DNA from: an uncultured Lachnospiraceae bacterium
Lineage (GTDB): Bacteria; Bacillota; Clostridia; Lachnospirales; Lachnospiraceae
Length of the DNA stretch: 5,770 bases
NCBI GenBank assembly: GCA_902782655.1
Contig: CACZNY010000186.1
Coordinates: 1-5,770 of the forward strand
Direction: 5' to 3'
This document shows, piece after piece, positions 1 to 5,379 of this stretch. The notes beneath the pieces were generated by a model that saw only the letters and a program-made list of their open reading frames with translations, made no database searches and was not told the origin of the DNA. Numbering within the stretch: position 1 is the stretch's first letter; every line of letters begins with the position of its first letter. Position numbers and translations under genes: made by a program.

Positions 1-404
1 ACGAGCCTTTTTAAGAAGATGATGCCGCCCGTGCCGTCCGCAAGCACATGAAACATCTCAAGGTTTATCCTGTGCCTGAAATAAGTGACCCTGTAGAGCA
101 GGTTCACCCTGCCCGGATAGTATATGGGCGCGCAGGCAGGGAGATGATCCTCCTCCACCTTTAATTTCAGATCCGTGTCCTCCAGGTAATACCAGAAGAA
201 GCCCTTTTTAAGCACGCTGTGAAATATGGGAAAGTCATCCGCTATCTCGTCGTGAGCCTGCTGGAGGATACCGCAATCCACCTCCTCCTTAAGCTCGCAG
301 CAGATGCGGAAAACTCTTGTATCCGCCCCCTTCGCGGAGGAAGGGATTATCTTCGCGGCATTATCCAGCTTATACCATTTTCTGCTTGTCCTGTCTTTTC
401 TCAT
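1..404 (-). CDS. HxxxDG acyltransferase (condensation/alcohol acetyltransferase-like), N-terminal part
   Basis: The first 134 codons are visible and the gene continues past the left edge. The protein starts MRKDRTSRKWYKLDNAAKI, and a WY-LDNAAKI-P opening is one I associate with Lachnospiraceae proteins usually annotated as alcohol acetyltransferase or hypothetical. Residues 119-124 read HVLADG, the HxxxDG active-site motif of the CoA-dependent acyltransferase superfamily (chloramphenicol acetyltransferase, NRPS condensation domain and AATase fold); in that family the His is the general base. No signal peptide or membrane segment is visible, so the product is probably cytosolic. The ATG at 404 is the only reasonable start, because an in-frame TAA lies at 420-422. 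It has only a weak AGG next to it and no proper Shine-Dalgarno site, which hints at translation coupled to the upstream PBP gene. The gene lies 68 bases downstream of that gene on the same strand with no convincing terminator between, so co-transcription is likely. The acyl donor and acceptor cannot be told; a link to envelope chemistry is inference from position only. Confidence 0.75.
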   Translation of the reverse strand, partial: MRKDRTSRKWYKLDNAAKIIPSSAKGADTRVFRICCELKEEVDCGILQQAHDEIADDFPIFHSVLKKGFFWYYLEDTDLKLKVEEDHLPACAPIYYPGRVNLLYRVTYFRHRINLEMFHVLADGTGGIIFLKRL

Positions 405-472
405 CCTAAAATAGCCATTTTACAACTGACGGCCAAAGTACGGCCGATGACGGTAGCCGGCTGCTCATCCTT

Positions 473-1876
473 TTACAGACCGTAATACCTGTCAAAAATC
501 TTTTTTGCTGCAGGCACGGCGTTTTCAGAACCCGAGCCTCCGTTCTCCATTATCACTGTCACAACTATATCAGGGTCGTCGGGGTTTGAAAAGCCCGTAA
601 ACCACGAATGGCTCTGCCCCTTTACATTTCCAAACTCCGCAGAGCCTGTCTTCCCTGCTACGGTATATGGAAGACCTGCGAGCTTCTTTCCCGTACCCGT
701 TTTGCAGACCTGCTTCATATATTCAGTCATGGCCTCAGCCTCCGGTCCGGTCATTATCCTCTTATATTCCTCCGGCTTGTATTCCTTTATAAGGGTACCC
801 TGATAATTGGTTTTTTTCAATATTTCCTGCGCCCTCATCATAGTGCCTCCATTGGCTATGGCTTCAGTTATAAGCGCTATATGGAGCGGAGTCACTAAAG
901 TCCCGCCCTGTCCTATGGCAGTCTGCATTACGGTCCCTGTATCGGAAGCCGAGCTTAAGGAATACCTGGATCTGCTGTACGGAAGGTCAGTGGGCAGCAC
1001 CCTCTTAAACAGCATCCTGTCAGCCGTATCGGAAAGCTTCGGTATATCAAGGGACAGGCCTATATTGGTAAAGGAGGTATTGCAGCTGTCCGCAAAGGAT
1101 TCAAGGAGGTTTTCATGTCCGTGTACGCTTCCGTGGAAGCACTCAATGCTTGAACCGTCTGCAGTGATCCTTCCCGTACAGTCATAAGCATAGTCTTCAT
1201 AGTCCGAAGGATGCTCCTTCATATATTCATGAAGAGTCACTATCTTGAATATGCTTCCCGGAGGATACAGTCCCTGGGTAGCCCGGTTCACAAGAGGCGA
1301 TTCCTTCTCGTCCTCTGATATCTGTGCCCAGTTTTCGGATACGGTATTGGGATCGAAATCCGGCCTGCTGACCATGGCGAGTATCCTGCCGGTCTTTGCT
1401 TCCAGTACGACTGCCGCTCCCCTGTATCCCTCCAGAGCGCTGTAGCAGGCCTCCTGCAGATCCGGGCGGAGCGAGGTATGGATATTGTCACCCGTATTCC
1501 TGACGCCTGCCATCTCCTTCTGAAGCTTCTCCGATACGGGAGCATTGGAGGTCAGAAGATCCACTGCGGCAGCGCTTTCTATCCCCGTGGAGCCCATGGT
1601 GGAGAAGCCCACTATGTGTGCAAAGAGCGGGCCGTAGGGGTAATTTCTTATCTCCTTCCCCTCACTGTCAAGCGCCTCCTGCGCCAGCACTGATCCGTCA
1701 GCGGCATATATGGTGCCTCTTATCACCTGCTTTTCAAGATCCTTCTTTCTTGTATTATGGCTGTCATTCACCGTGGCCTTCGCACTGAACTGAACGGTAT
1801 ATACAAAATACGCCGTCATGGACAGGAAGATGGCGAGGAATATATAGACTATTATCCAGAGCTCATGCTTCCTCAT
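473..1876 (-). CDS. Class B penicillin-binding protein (D,D-transpeptidase), PbpA/PBP2 type
   Basis: This is a monofunctional peptidoglycan transpeptidase of 467 residues that cross-links stem peptides outside the membrane. A single N-terminal membrane anchor spans about residues 7-27. A short pedestal region follows with the class B signature RGTIYAADG at 53-61. The transpeptidase domain (about 150-465) carries all three active-site motifs: SIFK at 208-211 with nucleophile Ser208, SCN at 264-266, and KTG at 409-411. The pedestal is short, and the length and SCN motif resemble the PbpA-type PBPs that pair with RodA in Actinobacteria and many Clostridia, rather than the longer E. coli PBP2. 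The ATG at 1874-1876 overlaps the TGA of the upstream SEDS gene (ATGA), and a GAGG site (1884-1887) sits 7 bases ahead of it. The two genes are therefore translationally coupled, as expected for a SEDS-PBP synthase. No key residue is missing. I cannot decide between elongation, septation and sporulation roles. Confidence 0.95.
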   Translation of the reverse strand: MRKHELWIIVYIFLAIFLSMTAYFVYTVQFSAKATVNDSHNTRKKDLEKQVIRGTIYAADGSVLAQEALDSEGKEIRNYPYGPLFAHIVGFSTMGSTGIESAAAVDLLTSNAPVSEKLQKEMAGVRNTGDNIHTSLRPDLQEACYSALEGYRGAAVVLEAKTGRILAMVSRPDFDPNTVSENWAQISEDEKESPLVNRATQGLYPPGSIFKIVTLHEYMKEHPSDYEDYAYDCTGRITADGSSIECFHGSVHGHENLLESFADSCNTSFTNIGLSLDIPKLSDTADRMLFKRVLPTDLPYSRSRYSLSSASDTGTVMQTAIGQGGTLVTPLHIALITEAIANGGTMMRAQEILKKTNYQGTLIKEYKPEEYKRIMTGPEAEAMTEYMKQVCKTGTGKKLAGLPYTVAGKTGSAEFGNVKGQSHSWFTGFSNPDDPDIVVTVIMENGGSGSENAVPAAKKIFDRYYGL

Positions 1877-3255
1877 TCATATTCCTCATATCCGTAATCA
1901 TCATATGCATCATCATAGCCGTCACCGTCATCTCCCCTGCCGGTATCACGCTCAAGCACATACAGACCCTGGATGACGGAAAAATAGATAAAGGTGACCA
2001 GAACGCTGCTTCCTCCGTAGCTTACAAGGGGCAGGGTGATGCCCGTAAGGGGAATGAATTTCGTCACGCCTCCTATGGTAAGTATCACCTGAAAGCCGTA
2101 GTTTACCGCAAGCCCCACTGCCATGAGGCGCAGATAAATGTCATTCATTGACATGGAAATATTCATGAACATCAGGAAATTGGAAAGGCTTATCAGTATG
2201 ATGCAAAGCGCCGTCAAAGCCCCCATCTCCTCTGATATGGCAGCGAAGATGAAATCCTTCGCCACCTCCGGTATCGCCTTCGGTGAGCCTCCCATAAGCC
2301 CAAGGCCGAACCAGGAGCCGGTGCCTATGGCAAATAGGGACTGGGACACCTGGTATCCCGTGCCCTCTATATCCGCAAAGGGATCCCTCCAGGCCCTGAC
2401 CCTGTTCCTCACATGGGCAAAGAGCCTGTAGCCCGCAAGCGAAGCCAGAGCCATGCCCCCGAAGCCTCCCGCCAGCACTATAGGCGCCCTTGTCGCCGTA
2501 TAGAGCATGAAAACGAAGACCACGAAGAACATCAGCGCGCTCCCCAGATCCTTGCACATGGCAAGTATCCCCACATGGAGGATGGCTATCACGGTGCAGG
2601 CCAAAAGCTGGGGCAGCTCTATCCGGCCCGTTTCAGGATTCCTGTGGTCAGGATCCGTCAGCATCCCCGCTATGAAGAAAATGTACAGAAGCCTGACAAA
2701 CTCAGATGGCAGGAAGGTTATCCCGAAAACGGTAAGTGATATCTTCGAGCCGTTGGTGACGGTGCCTATGGTCATCATGACAAGCAGCACCACAAGCCCC
2801 GCTATCCCCGCAGCCCAGTAATAATATCTTACAAGGTCTATCTTCCGGATAAGATAAGGCACGAGCATGGCCACAGCCGTGCCGACAGCTGCTATGGCAA
2901 ACTGCTTCCAGGCTCTTGTATGGGAAAGCCTTGCCAATATGACAAAGCTTATGGCCAGAAGCATGCAGATATTATTGGTGATAAGCCTTGATGCCGTGGG
3001 ATAGAAAAGCCTGTACAGGATAAGCATGGCAAAGAGCAAAAGCTCCTCCAGCACGCAGAGCATCATAAGGGCAGGATCCTCCGTCCTCACATAAAGCACG
3101 TAGAAGCCCAGTATATGCGTCATTGCCATGAGTACATTCTGAAACACGTAAAATAAGCCTCTCTCCCCGTCGTCTCTGTATGAAAAGACGGCAAAGCAGT
3201 GAAAGGTATAGAAGATCACGAATATGGCTATAAAGTATCTGGAAAGTCCTGCCAA
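1873..3255 (-). CDS. FtsW/RodA/SpoVE (SEDS) family peptidoglycan glycosyltransferase
   Basis: This is a polytopic membrane protein of 460 residues predicted to polymerise lipid II into glycan strands. Family motifs are clear and in order: NGSKISLTVFGITFLPSEF at 168-186, CKDLGSA at 234-240 with the conserved Asp236, RVRAWRDPF at 285-293, GYQVSQSLFAIGTG from 300, DFIFAAISEEMG at 334-345, and the PLTGITLP-x-VSYGGSS block at 402-417. It is longer than typical RodA or SpoVE (roughly 370-400 residues). The extra length is an N-terminal block with additional hydrophobic helices (about 6-25, 38-57, 63-83), as in actinobacterial-type RodA, plus an acidic, tyrosine-rich tail after residue 437. The start is a TTG: a stop codon (TAG, 3259-3261) lies just upstream in frame and the first ATG would remove the first helix and more. 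An AAAGGA site sits 11 bases upstream (3267-3272). Its stop overlaps the PBP start, so the pair is one synthase unit. The family call is secure; the division versus elongation subfamily is not. Confidence 0.95.
   Translation of the reverse strand: MAGLSRYFIAIFVIFYTFHCFAVFSYRDDGERGLFYVFQNVLMAMTHILGFYVLYVRTEDPALMMLCVLEELLLFAMLILYRLFYPTASRLITNNICMLLAISFVILARLSHTRAWKQFAIAAVGTAVAMLVPYLIRKIDLVRYYYWAAGIAGLVVLLVMMTIGTVTNGSKISLTVFGITFLPSEFVRLLYIFFIAGMLTDPDHRNPETGRIELPQLLACTVIAILHVGILAMCKDLGSALMFFVVFVFMLYTATRAPIVLAGGFGGMALASLAGYRLFAHVRNRVRAWRDPFADIEGTGYQVSQSLFAIGTGSWFGLGLMGGSPKAIPEVAKDFIFAAISEEMGALTALCIILISLSNFLMFMNISMSMNDIYLRLMAVGLAVNYGFQVILTIGGVTKFIPLTGITLPLVSYGGSSVLVTFIYFSVIQGLYVLERDTGRGDDGDGYDDAYDDYGYEEYE
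1882..1887 (-). promoter_or_regulatory. Ribosome-binding site of the PBP gene, inside the SEDS coding end
   Basis: On the minus strand the sequence reads GAGGAA, then 5 bases, then ATG. The site lies within the last codons of the SEDS gene and supports the ATG at 1876 and coupled translation through the ATGA overlap. Confidence 0.7.
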
Positions 3256-3266
3256 AAGCTACAGTG

Positions 3267-3272
3267 TCCTTT
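3267..3272 (-). promoter_or_regulatory. Ribosome-binding site for the TTG start of the SEDS gene
   Basis: The minus strand reads AAAGGA, then 11 bases, then TTG. The spacing is somewhat longer than ideal, but no other in-frame start near the beginning of the first membrane helix fits better, because a TAG stop lies at 3259-3261. Confidence 0.5.
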
Positions 3273-3297
3273 TTTCATTTTTTCACATAGGAGAAAC

Positions 3298-3325
3298 TTT
3301 ATCTCTTTTGCGGTCTGCCTGTCAA
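3298..3325 (-). promoter_or_regulatory. Sigma-A type promoter for the SEDS-PBP transcript
   Basis: On the minus strand a perfect consensus -35 box TTGACA (3320-3325) is followed after 16 bases by GATAAA (3298-3303), which matches the -10 consensus at four of six positions. Transcription would begin near 3291, giving a leader of about 35 bases before the TTG start at 3255. This fits a housekeeping promoter for the SEDS, PBP and perhaps acyltransferase genes. No operator or riboswitch fold was seen in the leader. Confidence 0.6.
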
Positions 3326-3327
3326 CG

Positions 3328-3359
3328 TTGTGGCGGCGGAGCTCTTTTTGATATACAAT
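3328..3359 (+). promoter_or_regulatory. Weak candidate promoter for the U32 genes
   Basis: The plus strand holds TG-A-TATACA (3349-3357), an extended -10 element overlapping the alternative TACAAT (3354-3359). A poor -35 match, TTGTGG (3328-3333), lies 18 bases upstream. Used as a promoter, it would start transcription at about 3364-3366, practically on the ATG chosen for the U32 gene. This is a sequence match only. Confidence 0.3.
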
Positions 3360-3365
3360 GTGCAC

Positions 3366-4661
3366 ATGGAAAGCGTATATAAAAATGAAAAACCGGAGCT
3401 CCTCTCCCCTGCCGGGGATATGGAGTGTCTTAAAGCGGCTCTTGCCGGAGGATGCGATGCCATCTATGCCGGAGTGGACAGATTCGGCGCCAGGGCCTAT
3501 GCCGGCAATTTCACCCCGGATGAATTCTTAAGTGCCATAGACCGCATGCATTTATTCGGCAAAAAGATATATCTGACCCTGAATACCCTCATAAAGCCTG
3601 ATGAGTTCCGGGAATTATATGATCTTATAAAGCCTTTGTACATGGAGGGTCTGGACGGCATCATAGTGCAGGATATGGGGCTTGTCTCATTATTAAGCTC
3701 TGAGTTTCCAGGGATCAGCATCCATGCTTCCACCCAGATGTCCGTATCCTCAGCATACGGTGCCGGGCTTCTAAAGGAAATGGGCGTGTCACGCATAGTG
3801 CCCTCAAGGGAGCTTTCACTTGAAGAGATAAAGGGAATAAAAAAGGAAACCGGTATGGAGCTTGAATGCTTCATTCACGGAGCCATGTGCTACAGCTACT
3901 CGGGGCTCTGCCTTATGTCCTCTTTTCTCGGCGGACGCTCGGGAAACAGGGGAAGGTGCGCCGGCCCCTGCAGACAGCCCTTCAGCGCGGGAAGGATAAA
4001 AGAGAAATATCTTCTTTCGATGAAGGATATGTGCGTCATAGATATACTGGATGAGCTTATCCGGGCTGGCATTGATTCCTTCAAGATAGAAGGCAGGATG
4101 AAAAGCCCTGCCTATGTTTACGGGGTTACCGAGATATACAGACGGAGCATCGACCGGATAATGGGTGAGCCTGACATCAAATATAAGCCCCTGAAGGATG
4201 ACAGGAGCCGTCTTACGGAGCTTTACTCACGGGGAGGCATATCAAGGGGTTATTATTACAGGCATAACGGCCTTAAGATGATAACCATGGACAAGGGCTC
4301 TTATAAGCGTGAGGATAAGTCAAAGGCGGAGTTTGAAGACTGCAGGCTTCCTCTTAAGGCCCGTCTTGAGGCCTATACCGGACATGAGCTTCAGCTTGAG
4401 ATAAGCCCTTCAGACTGTCCTGATATCAGGATACGGGCTTCGGGAGATGTGGCGGAGCCCGCAAGAAGCCATGCCATGACTGCTGATGATTACAGGAAGC
4501 AGCTTAAAAAAACCGGCGATTTTGTTTTTTCATTTGAAAGCATTGACATTGATACCGACGGCAATACCTTCGTGCGCATCTCCTCCGTAAACGACCTCAG
4601 GCGCAGAGCCCTCGATATGATGACGGAAAGGCTTACCGATGGATATAAGCGCAGTATGTGA
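3366..4661 (+). CDS. U32 family protein (RlhA/YdcP-type RNA hydroxylase), N-terminal U32 plus DUF3656 portion
   Basis: This frame encodes 431 residues: the N-terminal U32 domain and the following DUF3656 domain. The opening KPELLSPAGD (residues 9-18) is the usual U32 start. Residues 167-185 fit the U32 signature E-x-F-x2-G-A-M-C-x4-G-x-C-x-M-S exactly, with Cys175 and Cys182. Cys198 and Cys202 follow and complete a cluster of four that in this family is thought to hold iron-sulfur. DUF3656 spans about 325-418 and includes KKTGDF at 381-386 and the conserved VNDLRRRALD at 408-417. Although called peptidases, the studied relatives E. coli RlhA (YdcP) and TrhP (YegQ) hydroxylate C2501 of 23S rRNA and U34 of tRNA using prephenate; DUF3656 favours the RlhA branch, but the RNA target here is inferred. 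The start is uncertain: ATG 3366 fits the family but lacks a Shine-Dalgarno site, TTG 3348 has GGAG six bases upstream, and GTG 3330 is the longest. The expected C-terminal domain is in the next, overlapping frame. Confidence 0.85.
   Translation: MESVYKNEKPELLSPAGDMECLKAALAGGCDAIYAGVDRFGARAYAGNFTPDEFLSAIDRMHLFGKKIYLTLNTLIKPDEFRELYDLIKPLYMEGLDGIIVQDMGLVSLLSSEFPGISIHASTQMSVSSAYGAGLLKEMGVSRIVPSRELSLEEIKGIKKETGMELECFIHGAMCYSYSGLCLMSSFLGGRSGNRGRCAGPCRQPFSAGRIKEKYLLSMKDMCVIDILDELIRAGIDSFKIEGRMKSPAYVYGVTEIYRRSIDRIMGEPDIKYKPLKDDRSRLTELYSRGGISRGYYYRHNGLKMITMDKGSYKREDKSKAEFEDCRLPLKARLEAYTGHELQLEISPSDCPDIRIRASGDVAEPARSHAMTADDYRKQLKKTGDFVFSFESIDIDTDGNTFVRISSVNDLRRRALDMMTERLTDGYKRSM
4627..4631 (+). promoter_or_regulatory. 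Ribosome-binding site for the second U32 frame
   Basis: AAAGG (within GGAAAGG at 4625-4631) sits 7 bases before the ATG at 4639, inside the end of the first U32 frame. This well-placed site supports separate, coupled translation of the downstream frame and so decides between a true second gene and a mere frameshift remnant, though not conclusively. Confidence 0.5.
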
Positions 4662-5379
4662 AAAGAAAAGCCAGGCTGAGGCCTTGTATGAAATGGACGG
4701 GATAAGCAGGATCTTCCATCCCGGGAACACCCTGCCCTATATATTCAGGGAGGATGCCGCAAAAGAATGTGAAGCTATGCTTTCCATGCCCCGGCTTCTT
4801 GCAAGAAGCATCGACGGACTGGGCTTTTTACGGCGCAGGGGATACAAGGGTGAGATATATGCGGATCATACTCTCTATACTTTCAACAAAGCTTCAAGGG
4901 GATTCCTCAGATCACTCGGGGTCTCCTTTGATACCGCGCCGCTGGAGCTTACCTTCAGGGAGCTTGAGGCCCGTGGAATGGAGGGCTCAGAGCTTATGAT
5001 CTACGGCAGGGTTCCCATGATGATCAGCGCGGGCTGTGTCTTCAGGAATACCCACGATGACCGCTGTGAAAAGGATATCGAAAAGGGGCATGAGCTCACC
5101 CTTACGGACAGGACAGATACCGGTTTCCCCGTTATATGTTTTTGCAGAAGCTGCTATAACGTGATATATAATTCTGTCCCGCTCTCGCTCCATGCCCACG
5201 CGGACAAAATATCCCGGCTTTCGCCCTCATCGGTACGGCTGTATTTCACTACCGAGTCTCCTCATGAAACAAAAGAAACAGCCGGATATTTCATCCGGCT
5301 GATAAAGGACAGGGTCTATGATGCCGCTCCTCCCTACAGCTCATATACCGGAGGGCACTTCATCAAAAAGACTGAATGA
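4639..5379 (+). CDS. C-terminal U32-like domain of the split RlhA/DUF3656-type protein
   Basis: The 246 residues correspond to the C-terminal region that, in most Clostridia as I know them, is fused behind U32 and DUF3656 in a single protein of roughly 650-800 residues. Family features are visible: YADHTLYTFNKA at 74-85, IYGRVPMMISAGC at 121-133, the TDR-x-D-x-GFPVICFC stretch at 156-169, IYNSVPL at 176-182, and the ending YTGGHF (236-241), close to the family's usual TRGHF-type end. Cys133, Cys143, Cys167, Cys169 and Cys172 give a second cysteine set. The frame overlaps the upstream one by 23 bases and is shifted by one base. It is closed upstream by a TGA at 4621-4623, so ATG 4639 is the first possible start. 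That ATG lies right at the start of the domain's first strand (ISAVCEKK) and has a good ribosome-binding site. It probably works with the upstream product; alternatively a one-base indel has broken a single gene. Its stop abuts the zapA stop. Confidence 0.75.
   Translation: MDISAVCEKKSQAEALYEMDGISRIFHPGNTLPYIFREDAAKECEAMLSMPRLLARSIDGLGFLRRRGYKGEIYADHTLYTFNKASRGFLRSLGVSFDTAPLELTFRELEARGMEGSELMIYGRVPMMISAGCVFRNTHDDRCEKDIEKGHELTLTDRTDTGFPVICFCRSCYNVIYNSVPLSLHAHADKISRLSPSSVRLYFTTESPHETKETAGYFIRLIKDRVYDAAPPYSSYTGGHFIKKTE
5267..5301 (-). terminator. Intrinsic terminator of the zapA transcript, inside the opposing U32 frame
   Basis: Read on the minus strand, CAGCCGGAT and ATCCGGCTG form a perfect 9-base-pair stem (5293-5301 with 5279-5287) around a 5-base loop, followed at once by TTTCTTTTGTTT. 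That is the standard Rho-independent shape. It lies 78 bases past the zapA stop. On the plus strand the hairpin has no T-run after it, so it should act only on minus-strand transcripts. Confidence 0.75.

Noticed and set aside
429..447. Possible terminator hairpin between the PBP and acyltransferase genes (CGGCC...GGCCG)
   Set aside because: The stem is only 5 base pairs and is followed on the minus strand by mixed sequence, not a T-run; alternative pairings compete. It is not enough to call a terminator.
807..1187. Plus-strand open frame of 126 codons inside the PBP gene
   Set aside because: It is antisense to a PBP with all catalytic motifs intact and its product resembles no family I recognise; it is a shadow of the minus-strand codon pattern.
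2141..2557. Minus-strand open frame of 138 codons in another frame of the SEDS gene
   Set aside because: It lies fully within conserved SEDS motif coding sequence and its Gly/His-rich product looks like an out-of-frame translation.
3497..3874. Minus-strand open frame of 125 codons antisense to the U32 domain
   Set aside because: The plus strand here encodes the U32 core leading into its signature motif, so this frame is a shadow with no recognisable features.
4500..4535. A-run and T-run around ACCGGCGA as a hairpin terminator
   Set aside because: Pairing relies on A-T bases with no GC-rich stem, and it lies in the middle of the conserved DUF3656 motif KKTGDF.
4639..4670. Programmed ribosomal frameshift joining the two U32 frames
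   Set aside because: A +1 (or -2) shift would be required. The overlap has no heptanucleotide slippery site of the -1 type, no obvious +1 motif and no strong downstream hairpin.
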